From Cyanomargarita calcarea GSE-NOS-MK-12-04C (lineage in GTDB: Bacteria; Cyanobacteriota; Cyanobacteriia; Cyanobacteriales; Nostocaceae): a stretch of 64,000 bases of DNA. Below the pieces are notes generated by a model, which was not told the DNA's origin, searched no databases, and saw only the letters and a program-made list of their open reading frames with translations. This document shows, one piece after another, positions 25,650 to 34,236 of this stretch. The position numbers and the translations under genes were made by a program. Position 1 is the first letter of the stretch. Every line of letters starts with the position of its first letter. The stretch is taken from contig JAHHGZ010000026.1 in NCBI GenBank assembly GCA_019359595.1, positions 1 through 64,000 on the forward strand, in the 5' to 3' direction.

Positions 25650-26686
25650 ATGATGAATTACCTAACAAACTGCTTGCCAAAAACGTCAAAAGCTGTAGGA
25701 ACCAGTCTACTTCTTCCCCTACATCATGTCGTATTATTGCCAGGAATTACAATACCTGTAATAGTAAGAAAAGCGAATAATATTGGAGTAGCTGAGGCAA
25801 CACTACTTTCACCGCAGAAACAATTAGTAATTACTACGGTTCGACCTGATGTCAGCGAAAATGTTGATATTCAAAGCTTGGAAGAAATATATCCGATCGC
25901 CACTTTAGCAGTGCTACAACGGATAATTCGGTTACCAACGGGAATGGAACTGGTTGTCCAAGGGTTAAAGCGAGTTTGTATTGAGCAATTGCGGATAGTT
26001 GACCAAATCTGCGAAGTCAAGTTTTCTCAATTACCTGAAATTGCTTCTTCAGCTACGATAATAGCACTAACTGCCGCAATTCAATCTCTCTGGGGAAAAA
26101 CTGCAATTTTAACTGCCAACTTTCCTCAAGAAATTCTCACTGTTTTATTGAACACCGACGATCCTGCATTGCTCGCTTACCAAAGCTTGATGTTACTGCC
26201 CCATGATGTTGCCAAGTTGCAAGCAGTGCTAGAAGAGGAAAATTTAGAAGAGCTTTTGCGACAAACCTTGACAGACTTAAGCCAGGAGTTAGAAGTTCAA
26301 CGCTTGCAAAGTGAAGTTTTAGGACAAACGAAAAAGGAACTCGAAAAGACAACAACGAGAGTTCTTTTTGCGAGAGCAGTTAAAGAAAATTCAAGAGTAG
26401 TTCGGGGGAAACGAACCAGAAAGCAGAGAAATTGAGGAATTGCGATCGCGTATAGTATCTCTGCAATTACCCGTAGATGTCCACAAGCAAGCAAAACGGG
26501 AAATCTCTCGTCTGGAAAGGGTTGGCAGCAGTTCATCTGAGGGTGGTGTAATTCGCACCTATCTTGATTGGTTTAGAAATCATTCAACTTTCAGGTTATT
26601 CCGAAGAAGAAAAATTAGCGATCGCCTCTCTACTCATGAAACGAGCAGTACGCAATGATACAGAACGCCAAGGGCGTACGGGCTGA
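25650..26686 (+). pseudogene. lon: Lon protease pseudogene with internal deletion and frame lesions
   Basis: The first 230 residues match the Lon substrate-binding domain (LPLHHVVLLPGITIPV ... PTGMELVVQGLKR). The coiled-coil linker then continues in other frames: QREFFLREQLKKIQ, a TAG stop, FGGNEPESREIEELRSRI, then PVDVHKQAKREISRLE up to RTYLDW. Next comes EIIQLSGYSEEEKLAIA, which in intact Lon lies hundreds of residues later in the AAA+ lid. The Walker boxes and the Ser-Lys protease domain are absent. A CTTGAT shared by both sides could have mediated the deletion. The gene ends 24 bp before a dispersed repeat. A GGAGGG site and site c precede it, so it was a regulon member. Confidence 0.85.
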
Positions 26687-26710
26687 AAGCTTAAACCCGT
26701 TAAAACTAAA

Positions 26711-26867
26711 ATCTTGCAGCATTCTCAATTAGCCGCTTCCTGACATTGGTGCAAGATGTCAGCCTTTAACTAGCGGGCGCGGCGATTGCGGAGCGTAAAA
26801 TATGAAAAAAACACATTTTTTTTTCGCAACCCTTGCTATATATGGATTGTTGAATGTGTTAGTTAGG
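26711..26867 (+). repeat. Dispersed structured repeat element, copy A
   Basis: Runs from ATCTTGCAGCATTCTCAA to GTTAGTTAGGA. It is about 90% identical, by eye, to an inverted copy at 59521-59734 over the stretch from TGACATTGGTGCAAGAT to the GTTAGTTAGGA end. An inner inverted repeat (ATCTTGCA.CA...TG.TGCAAGAT) can fold. It follows the lon pseudogene; copy B interrupts the devB-like gene. Likely a non-autonomous mobile element. Confidence 0.75.
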
Positions 26868-27040
26868 AGCGGCGAACTCAATGCACCGCATTGCGTTACT
26901 GATGTAGAGAAACTTTTATAATGGAAAGTACCCTGACAGCTAAAGCCGAATTATCAATAGTGTTCTTAAGCCTGCTATTGAGCTTGGTTCTGGACTCTTA
27001 TGGTTACTATATTGGTGAAGTAACGATGTTACTATCCCGG

Positions 27041-27724
27041 TCAGAAGATTATCTTAATAAAACCAGTCCAGGTCAGGGAATTATCATTGCTGCGGGGTTT
27101 GGAATCAAAATTCCCGGTGCGATTTTGAGCAAATATTTGTGTCTTTGCCTCTGTTATTTTCAATCCCCAAGTTCTGACATCCCGAAACGCACCGTGATGT
27201 TTTACGAGTTGTTGCAATTCATTGATAGTTTGTTTCCAAATCGCAGTCGAACTCGTTTGTTCAACCACCAACGCTAACTCTAACCATCTTTGAGGGGCTG
27301 GTTTGAGAATAAGCATCCAAACTTCTTCATCTGCAATTCGTCGAACAGTTGCTTCCTCATCCAGGATCTTTTCTGTAGGTGATGGGACTTTTCGCATCAA
27401 AGGACGAAGCGATCGCCCTAAATCGAGAGAATTTCGCAATGCTACTGCAGCAGGAACTTTGATGGGAATTGCTTCTCGGCTTTCTGTGGCTGTTGTTAAA
27501 GACTTTACAGAGGAAGGGAGATAAATGTCGGCGCTGTTCTCTGGTGGTTGGTGGTTGGTAGTTGGTTGGTGGTTGGTAGTTGGTTGTTAGTGGTTGGTGG
27601 TTGGTTGTGGCTGCGGTTGTTCGGACGCATCAAGATGAACCGCCAACCAGATAATTTCCGCTAATTCGCGGGCGGTGAGGTCAAATCCTGCTTGTTGTAA
27701 AATAGCAATGGTTTGCTCAATCAT
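27041..27724 (-). pseudogene. Fragment of an SAV_2336-type / vWA-like conflict-system protein
   Basis: From the ATG at 27724 the frame reads MIEQTIAILQQAGFDLTARE and EIIWLAVHLD, the usual start of SAV_2336 N-terminal-domain proteins. It then stops inside a TTGGTGG tandem repeat (27537-27612). The continuation in another frame gives ATVRRIADEEVWMLILKPAP, RWLELALVVEQTSSTAIW and HHGAFRDVRTW, matching the vWA-like part of the family. The C-terminal part is missing. These proteins accompany MoxR ATPases and EAD/VMAP proteins, pieces of which lie at 29940-31204 on the same strand. Non-functional as it stands. Confidence 0.65.
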
Positions 27725-27851
27725 ATGTAGTATTTTACATCCACAGGACTGCACCTCTTATATCAAGTTCGGTAAATCACTCATAATTCCCAAAGAACCC
27801 CACCCCCAACCCCCTCCTCGCTTGCGAGGCTACGGTGTACACACAAATCCT

Positions 27852-27976
27852 ATCGCCCTCACCCTGGAAGGGTGGGGCTACATCAACAAAGCCCACCTGC
27901 GTGGGCTAAAATCTTTTTAGCCCACGCAGGTGGGCTTGGCCCGTATAGCCCCACCCCTTCTAGGGTGAGGGGCTTT
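27852..27976. repeat. Composite REP cluster
   Basis: Nested hairpins: CACCCTGGAAGGGTGGGG with a distant complement CCCCACCCCTTCTAGGGTG, enclosing AGCCCACCTGCGTGGGCT and its mirrored copy. The same composite, diverged, is at 31371-31482, and single units are at 12118 and 25262-25310. Confidence 0.7.
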
Positions 27977-28110
27977 GAGGGACAAATTAAGGTTTTTTCA
28001 ACTTGTGTGTACACGGGAGGCATGCGAGGAGGGGGCTATAATGTACCTCAAGTGATTAGGAAACGCTATAACAGGCTCACTATTCCTTTGTTTTCCCGTG
28101 CATCGTAAAT

Positions 28111-29679
28111 TTAGGTAGTCACGCGATCGCCAATTGTTAAATATTCATGCTCTGGAACCCGTCTTGAACCTTTAATCAAATCGGCTGCTTTTTCTCCAAT
28201 CATAATTGTGGGCGCATTCGTATTTCCCGTAGTGATAATTGGCATAATTGATGCATCGACAACGCGCAAGCCATCCACCCCACGGACTCGCAGTTGTGGG
28301 TCTACCACTGCGAATAAATCAGTTCCCATTTTGCAAGTGCCGACAGGATGCCATATACTCTCGCAGACTTCTTGGACATAAGCTTGGAGGGCTTCATCGC
28401 TCTTTTTGTCAGCCCCAGGAGCAACTTCTTCACCTCGGAACTCATCAAATGCATCTGTTTGGCTCAACTGACGGATAATTTTGACCCCTGCAACCAGCTT
28501 TTGCAAATCAGACTCACTCTGGAGATAGTTCATCTGAATTAAGGGTGAGTCTTGGGGAGAAGCAGAACGCAAACTAACACTGCCACGACTTTGAGGATGG
28601 TTTAAACAGACTGTACTGCTGAATCCCGAACCAGAGCGAGCATAGGCAGGAGGAGCCCACAAAACAGGACCTGAGAAAAACTGCAAATCTGGCGCAGTTT
28701 CTAAATTGCTCTCGCTATGTAAAAATAATCCAGCTTCTGCAATATTGCTAGTCGGTGCGAGTTCCAAAGGCTGAGTTGACTGATGTGCTACTGGAACACT
28801 AAGGTGATCTTGGAGGTTCTTACCAACACCCGGTAAATCAACAACTACGGGAATGCCTAGCGATCGCAAGTGTTCTGCTGGTCCAATCCCTGAAAGCATG
28901 AGCAGTTTGGGTGAATCGAACGCACCTGCACAGAGGATGATTTCCTGGTTTACTCTGACTTGGTGTATTATCCCATTGTGCTGATACTCCACTCCAACGG
29001 TGCGTGTCCCCTCGAATAGTAAGCGGGTGACTAATGCTTCTGTGGTGACTGTTAAATTGGGGCGATTTAGAATTGGCAGTAAGAAAGCCGACGCTGTACT
29101 TTGTCGCTTACCGTCTTTGATTGTTAACTGATAAAGTCCTGCACCATGCTGTTGTGCGCCATTGAAGTCAGGATTCTGCTCGTAACCCAGTGCGATCGCA
29201 GCTTCCACAAATTTTTGTGATGTTACCGCAGGAGCCAGTGGATTGGTCACGTTCAGCAGTCCATCAACTCCATGAAATTGGGATGCACCTCGCTGCTGGT
29301 TTTCAGATTTCTTGAAGTAAGGCAAAACATCTTGGTAGCTCCAACCCAGATTACCTAAATCTTGCCAGCGATCGTAATCGTGAGGGTTGCCACGGATATA
29401 AATCATGGCGTTAATCGAACTGGTTCCACCTAAAACCTTACCACGCGCACAATAGATTTTGCGTCCATTCAAGTGGGGTTCGGCTTCAGTGAAATATGCC
29501 CAGTCTACCTCAGTACCCCATAGTTTAGTCCAGTCTAAGGGCAGGTGAATTTCTGGTTTGGTATCCGGGCCACCCGCTTCCAGCAGCAGCACGGTCGTTT
29601 CAGGGTCTTCCGTCAGACGATTAGCGACTACACAGCCCGCCGAACCTGCACCAATGACAACATAATCGTATTGAGTCAT
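28111..29679 (-). CDS. GMC-family FAD oxidoreductase (choline-dehydrogenase-like)
   Basis: This 522-residue flavoprotein has the ADP-binding G-x-G-x-x-G (VVIGAGSAGCVVANRL) at residues 7-22, then LLLEAGG at 32-38. GMC signature 1 (GKVLGGTSSINAMIYIRGN) is near 80, signature 2 (GAFDSPKLLMLSGIGP) near 255, and the catalytic WHPVGTC motif with His near 455. It oxidises a primary alcohol such as choline or an alkanol. No betaine aldehyde dehydrogenase is nearby, so the substrate is open. GGTGAAGA upstream supports ATG 29679. It lies intact between pieces of a decayed conflict locus. Confidence 0.92.
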   Translation of the reverse strand: MTQYDYVVIGAGSAGCVVANRLTEDPETTVLLLEAGGPDTKPEIHLPLDWTKLWGTEVDWAYFTEAEPHLNGRKIYCARGKVLGGTSSINAMIYIRGNPHDYDRWQDLGNLGWSYQDVLPYFKKSENQQRGASQFHGVDGLLNVTNPLAPAVTSQKFVEAAIALGYEQNPDFNGAQQHGAGLYQLTIKDGKRQSTASAFLLPILNRPNLTVTTEALVTRLLFEGTRTVGVEYQHNGIIHQVRVNQEIILCAGAFDSPKLLMLSGIGPAEHLRSLGIPVVVDLPGVGKNLQDHLSVPVAHQSTQPLELAPTSNIAEAGLFLHSESNLETAPDLQFFSGPVLWAPPAYARSGSGFSSTVCLNHPQSRGSVSLRSASPQDSPLIQMNYLQSESDLQKLVAGVKIIRQLSQTDAFDEFRGEEVAPGADKKSDEALQAYVQEVCESIWHPVGTCKMGTDLFAVVDPQLRVRGVDGLRVVDASIMPIITTGNTNAPTIMIGEKAADLIKGSRRVPEHEYLTIGDRVTT

Positions 29680-29730
29680 GATATCTTCACCTATCTTCTG
29701 GGAGGAACTATATTTCCACTTTAAAACCAA

Positions 29731-29939
29731 CTTAATTTGTCACTTGTCTCTATAGTTTTTAAATAGTTTTCAGAAAATTAACTTATGCACTTTGTGATAT
29801 CATGTTCGGATGATTAGTTGTAATACCCGCAGTCACACCAAGCCCACCTCCTTTTAGCTGTGCAATAGTCCCCTCCGCGCATGCGCTCTAGGGACAAAGG
29901 GGTGGGGTTCTTGGGGAAATATAAGTGATTTACCGAACA
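29731..29939. other. Spacer with a short dispersed palindrome
   Basis: Contains a CCCCACCCC...GGGGTGGGG-like inverted patch (about 29845-29910). At 29933-29950 it has GAACATGATATGAT, echoed near 114-125 and 23533-23545. No gene. Confidence 0.35.
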
Positions 29940-30109
29940 TGATATGATTCGTGACTTCACCAATTGTATCAGCTATCCTTGCTAACTCAGTAATCTCAAA
30001 TTCTCCCTCTTCAAAAATATTTAATAAATCATTAGGTAAATCAATATCGCTTTTATCGATTTCGTCTATTAATAACACCCTGGGTTTTTCTGAAGGAAGT
30101 GAGGATCTT
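29940..30109 (-). pseudogene. MoxR-type AAA+ ATPase fragment
   Basis: Reads [20 protein letters not shown] and then [16 protein letters not shown], which is the Walker B and following helix of MoxR-family ATPases that partner vWA proteins. Walker A, sensor residues and the rest are absent. It is joined at its 5' side to a VMAP-C-like fragment in another frame. Confidence 0.65.
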
Positions 30110-30270
30110 CCCATAAGAGGGAGAGATTATGTCCGATATGTGCATTTTTATCCTCTATAGGAAAAGCCTCTAAGCGTTTTTTTCGCACTTGTTCAGGGAG
30201 TTCGAAGAGAGAACAATTGAGTAGTGTATCTAGTTCGGCTTGAAAATTAATGTTTTCTTGCTTGCAGCGT
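30110..30270 (-). pseudogene. VMAP-C-like C-terminal fragment
   Basis: The frame reads FELPEQVRKKRLEAFPIEDK and then [16 protein letters not shown]. The latter resembles the C-terminus of VMAP-C domains (a V-G-x-x-L-x-LLW-D/E-D-P motif) of vWA-MoxR-associated proteins. It is followed in a different frame by the MoxR fragment. Identification is from a short motif only. Confidence 0.45.
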
Positions 30271-30604
30271 TGCGTTGCGTCTCGTAGAGAGGAACGTTCC
30301 TCCACCCTACGGGAAACTACGCAACGCAATGACACCTTATATTTAATTACATCTACCTACTTATATATTAGTGTAATACACGAAAACCCTTAAACCTTGC
30401 ATATACCCAATTCCCGCCCGGAAATAAATTTCGGGCTAATAGTTTAAGTCAGATAAATCTGACTGGGTAAAATTTTAACCCGTTTTAACGGGTTTAGGCT
30501 ATTAGCCCGAAATTTATTTCAGGGCAAGTTTCTCATATCTCTCATCAAGGACATATAAGCCCCCTCCCTGCTTGCGGGGAGGGGGTTGGGGGTGGGGTTC
30601 CGAG
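30271..30604. other. Spacer with inverted repeats
   Basis: Includes CCCGAAATTTATTT/AAATAAATTTCGGG arms (about 30418-30432 and 30503-30523) around AACCCGTTTTAACGGGTT, and a CCCCCTCCC..GGGAGGGGG hairpin (about 30560-30590). These are repeat-derived structures with no coding signal. Confidence 0.5.
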
Positions 30605-31204
30605 CTACATTTGTTTGTCATCCAACAACCCAGCCAATAAACCCCGCTTCTCTTTTAGAGGGCAAATAGCATTGAAGGAAGTCCCAGCATTGTAATTGGT
30701 GTAACCGCTATGATGTAGAGCCACTAAATTCCAATTAATGTCAAAACAAGGAGAACCGGAGGAACCAGGCTCAGTATTAGTTTCATATTTAACGATTATG
30801 TCATTCACATCAATAATCGCATCAATTGCCAACTTTAATGGCTTACCTTTTGGATGTTGGAGAATGAAAAGTGGAGTATTAAGCGAAAACTCGTAAGGTT
30901 TAGTCGGTAAATTAATCCATCCTCGTTGTGGAGAATCTCTTTCCCCAACAGATATCTTGCCGGGATTTCCACTTACCCGAAGCAATGCGTAATCTAGTTC
31001 ATCGGGATTTTGCTTTTCTAGTACACACGGACGACTTTCATCAATCAAATCGAAAGCCAATTCTTTTAAATCGTCAGCAATTGTAATATCATAAAGGTTC
31101 TTATTAAATCGAAATTTGACAAATTCAGTAAATCTTTGGGGACTCCTAAAGGCTTCACGCAAAGCATCTGATAGTTGTTCGTGTTGCTGGCCATTTAGTG
31201 TCAT
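30605..31204 (-). pseudogene. EAD1-trypsin-like protease with the catalytic His region deleted
   Basis: This 199-residue frame starts with an effector-associated domain 1 (EAD1): LNGQQHEQLSDALREAF then FVKFRFNKNLYDI (about 3-45). It joins directly to the second half of a trypsin-like fold. The triad aspartate (D69 in LDYALLRV) and serine motif (TEPGSSGSPCFD near 146) are present, but the usual GTGFLV..YVLTNYHV block with the histidine is absent. Full-length relatives have a longer N-terminal half. So an internal deletion has removed the catalytic histidine and any VMAP middle region. EAD1-protease proteins belong to ternary conflict systems with MoxR and vWA partners. It may be translated but not proteolytic. 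Confidence 0.68.
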
Positions 31205-31370
31205 AAGATATTCTCCTGGAAGTTATTAAAAATATATTACCAACGGCAACACTTGATATAGCAATCCTATATGATTTGTTAAACACCGTGTTGTCCAAAT
31301 CCCCGACTTCTTAAAGGATACCGCTGGCGAATCAAGGGTAAGACCCCCTCTAAAACCCGCAATCCCACCG

Positions 31371-31482
31371 TCACCATAGAATGGTGCGGCTAATTGAACA
31401 AAGCCCACCTGCGTGGGCTAGATTTCTTTAGCCCACGCAGGTGGGCTTCGTATAGATAGCCCCAGGCTTCTAGCCTGCGGGC
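31371..31482. repeat. Composite REP cluster downstream of devA
   Basis: ACCATAGAATGGT, AGCCCACCTGCGTGGGCT with its mirrored copy, and CCCAGGCTTCTAGCCTGCGGG follow in a row. It ends 5 bp before the devA stop codon and probably forms the 3' end of the exporter transcript. Confidence 0.7.
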
Positions 31483-31486
31483 GTTA

Positions 31487-32197
31487 TTACCCGACCTTAA
31501 CAGTGGCATCCATGCGATCGCTCACAAGTTTGCCATCTTCCATATAAACAATGCGATCGGCTATATCCAAAATACGGTTATCATGGGTAACAAGCAAAAT
31601 CGTACAACCTTGTTCTTTCGCCAATTTCTGCATCAACTCCACTACATCCCGACCAGATTTTTTATCAAGTGCGGCAGTGGGTTCGTCTGCCAATACAATT
31701 TTAGGATGACTCACCAACGCACGAGCGATCGCAACTCTTTGTCTTTGTCCCCCCGATAAGCTCTCTGGATAGTAATCTACGCGATTTCCCAAGCCAACTG
31801 TTTCCAATATATCAATAACTTTTGCATCCATATCTTGATTGAGAAATTTATCGTGCAATTCCAGAGACATCCTGACATTTTCTTTAGCTGTTAAAAATGT
31901 CATCAAGTTATGTGCCTGAAAAATATAGCCAATATTACACCGCAGTCGTGTTAATTGTTTTTTGTTTGCACCGCAGATTTCTTGCCCCAAGATTTTTAAA
32001 CTTCCTTCTTGGGCAGAACGCAAACCACCCATCAGGGTTAATAGCGTGGTTTTTCCCGAACCAGAAGGACCAGTCATGATGATAATTTCGCCTTGATTAA
32101 TATCTAAATTAATATCGAATAAGGCTTGTTTTTTGAGTTCAGCATTTCCAAAGTAATGGTTTAGGTTGTTGATAGTAATAACTGGTTGAGTATTCAT
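31487..32197 (-). CDS. devA: DevA-type ABC transporter ATP-binding protein
   Basis: A 236-residue MacB/LolD-like ATPase with Walker A GPSGSGKTT at about 38-46, Q-loop in IGYIFQAHNL (about 84), ABC signature LSGGQRQR (about 142-149), Walker B IVLADEPT (about 162-169) and switch His in THD (about 198). It powers the DevBCA exporter made with the DevC permease and DevB adaptor encoded upstream. In heterocystous cyanobacteria such exporters work with a TolC-type porin to export glycolipids or other compounds. ATG at 32197 is chosen because the conserved domain starts there; a GNAT gene separates it from devC. Confidence 0.92.
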   Translation of the reverse strand: MNTQPVITINNLNHYFGNAELKKQALFDINLDINQGEIIIMTGPSGSGKTTLLTLMGGLRSAQEGSLKILGQEICGANKKQLTRLRCNIGYIFQAHNLMTFLTAKENVRMSLELHDKFLNQDMDAKVIDILETVGLGNRVDYYPESLSGGQRQRVAIARALVSHPKIVLADEPTAALDKKSGRDVVELMQKLAKEQGCTILLVTHDNRILDIADRIVYMEDGKLVSDRMDATVKVG

Positions 32198-32253
32198 AAG
32201 TATTAAATCAAGTTCAGTCAATTAACCGTAGTAATTGTAGTTACAATACCCTA

Positions 32254-32284
32254 CGGGAGGCAAGCCACATGAATTGTAACTACG
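32254..32284. repeat. 31-bp dispersed repeat (inverted copy of 23478-23508)
   Basis: Exact reverse complement of 23478-23508; core CAAGCCACATGAATTG. Located between devA and the downstream end of the GNAT gene, within the putative operon. Confidence 0.7.
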
Positions 32285-32303
32285 TTGTATTTTATACTAT
32301 CCA

Positions 32304-32882
32304 TTAATTATCTTTATTCAGACCGTATTTAACAGCTTTGCGTTCCGATGCTGTCAGATTGGGAAGTTGATATTCTGTAAAATTAAATTCTTTTTCAAAT
32401 TTTAAACCAACTTTCTCCATGACTCGAATCGATGCTTTATTATCTGCTAATGCCCATGATGTAACTCGTTGAACATCCCATTCATTAAAGCCTTTAGATA
32501 CGAGCATATGTGAGCCTTCTGTGGCATATCCTTTACCTCTACTTGCACTCAGTAAGCGATAACCAAGGGCAATTTCACCATCATTCACTATATTTAATTC
32601 AGTGCCAAATTTATTTTCTATTGCTGGATAAAAATGAAACCAGCCAATAAAATCATGACTAGATTTCTCTACTGCAGCCCAGATTCCATAATTTTCATAT
32701 TGTTCATAATATTTAATCCATTTGGGCAAACCTTCATTTTTGAGATGTTCAAAACTTGGATGATTGCCACCACTACCAAAACGGATAACTACTGGGTCAC
32801 TATCTAATCTAAATACATTATCAACATCATCGATAGTAAACTGCCGTAAAATCAATCTTTCTGTTTTTAAAAAAACTTTCAT
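32304..32882 (-). CDS. GNAT N-acetyltransferase inside the dev operon
   Basis: A 192-residue RimJ/RimL-like GNAT (Acetyltransf_3): LKTERLILRQFTIDDV at 4-19 is its typical start, followed by the acetyl-CoA loop GYRLLSASRGKGYATEG near 104-120 and the SWALADNKASIRVMEKVGL element near 142-160. It could acetylate a ribosomal protein, antibiotic or metabolite. It begins 22 bp after devC and lies before devA, so it is almost certainly co-transcribed with the exporter. ATG at 32882 is preferred over one at 32957 because the conserved start lies there. Confidence 0.88.
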   Translation of the reverse strand: MKVFLKTERLILRQFTIDDVDNVFRLDSDPVVIRFGSGGNHPSFEHLKNEGLPKWIKYYEQYENYGIWAAVEKSSHDFIGWFHFYPAIENKFGTELNIVNDGEIALGYRLLSASRGKGYATEGSHMLVSKGFNEWDVQRVTSWALADNKASIRVMEKVGLKFEKEFNFTEYQLPNLTASERKAVKYGLNKDN

Positions 32883-32904
32883 TTGGAACCTACCTTTTAA
32901 CAGA

Positions 32905-34071
32905 TTAGAAAATGTCCGCAGGGTCAGCCGAACGCAGTTTTCGCATGGCGATCGCACCGGAAAAGCTGCACATAATTACTGTCAAAATGAACACATTCAA
33001 TGCCCGTTCTACAGTCATAAATATAGGTAGCATTGTGGCAGCAGACGCAACATAATATAACCCAATTGATAAAAAGAAGCTAGGGAGATAACCGAGTACT
33101 GCCAACAGTAATGCTTCTTGCAGCAAAACTCCTAACAAGTAGCCATCACTGTATCCCATTGCTTTGAGAGTAGCGTATTCGGGTAAGTGTTCGGACACGT
33201 CAGAATACAGAATCTGATACACAATTACTATTCCCACAATAAATCCGACACCGACACCCAACCCAAAAATAAAACCAATTGCCGTACCACTTGCCCAGTA
33301 GGCTTTCTCGATTTGAGCAAAACCTTCTGTAGTCAGGACTTTTACATCTTTGGGTAATGCTGCTTCCAGTTGCGATCGCACTTTTTCAACATTTGCACCA
33401 GGTTTGAGGTTAATCAATCCAACTTCAATCCGTTCGGGTTTGCGGTCACTAAATAGTTGTAGAAATGTTGAGTCACTGGTGATGACATTACCATCAGCAG
33501 CAAAAGAGGCACCATTAACAAATAAATCGCTCACATAAACAGTTTTACTATTCAACTCTGTTTCAAAAGTGCCTGTTTTTTTGAAGTTATTCGCAGTAAC
33601 TCCATATTCAGGACGACCGGCAATGTCAAACAACACTTGATTCAACTGCTTAATTTTATCAAGATTTTTGTTAACTTCAGGCATCTTAAAAGTCGGCTTT
33701 GTCGGGTCAACTCCCCACACCAAAATAGCCCGTTCCAAGCGAGTTTCTGGATTGCGCCATTGTCCGGTGGCAATGTATATAGGAGTAACTGATGCAACGG
33801 TCTCAGATGCCAAAGTTTGATATAAACGTTCCCGAGCAAAGCTTTTGACTGAAAATAAACTTTGCATTTGCGGGTCAATCAAGACCAAATCCGCTTGTAA
33901 TTGACGATGGGGTTGAATAGATGCATCATACAAAGCATTTTCAAATCCCATTTGAATCAGCATCAACACATCTGCAAAAGCAATTCCCGCTACCGCAACT
34001 ATAAGGCGGGTTTTTTCTTTCATTAACTGTCGCCATGCTAGCGGCGTTTTCTTGAACAATTTAGGAAGCAT
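32905..34071 (-). CDS. devC: DevC-type ABC transporter permease
   Basis: This 388-residue protein has one N-terminal transmembrane helix (about 20-40), a large extracytoplasmic domain (about 45-260), then three C-terminal helices (about 270-295, 310-340, 350-380), the FtsX/MacB topology. The start TPLAWRQLMKEKTRLIVAVAGIAFADVLM resembles DevC. It forms the membrane part of the DevBCA exporter. The nearby start of the following GNAT gene supports an operon. Confidence 0.92.
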   Translation of the reverse strand: MLPKLFKKTPLAWRQLMKEKTRLIVAVAGIAFADVLMLIQMGFENALYDASIQPHRQLQADLVLIDPQMQSLFSVKSFARERLYQTLASETVASVTPIYIATGQWRNPETRLERAILVWGVDPTKPTFKMPEVNKNLDKIKQLNQVLFDIAGRPEYGVTANNFKKTGTFETELNSKTVYVSDLFVNGASFAADGNVITSDSTFLQLFSDRKPERIEVGLINLKPGANVEKVRSQLEAALPKDVKVLTTEGFAQIEKAYWASGTAIGFIFGLGVGVGFIVGIVIVYQILYSDVSEHLPEYATLKAMGYSDGYLLGVLLQEALLLAVLGYLPSFFLSIGLYYVASAATMLPIFMTVERALNVFILTVIMCSFSGAIAMRKLRSADPADIF

Positions 34072-34236
34072 AATCTTATTTTAATCCAGTTTACTAACTC
34101 TCATTATTTCTTTCTCTGCGTCTACCCTCCACATAAGGCGAAGCGCCTATGGCGGTTAGTTCAAAAAAACTATAATTATTACCAACCGCCAAGACGCCAA
34201 ATACGCCAAGAGAGAAAGAAAAATTTGCACATAAAA

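Noticed and set aside
26921-27277. 118-codon plus-strand frame after repeat copy A
   Set aside because: The second half is antisense to the SAV_2336-type fragment, which has clear family motifs on the other strand.
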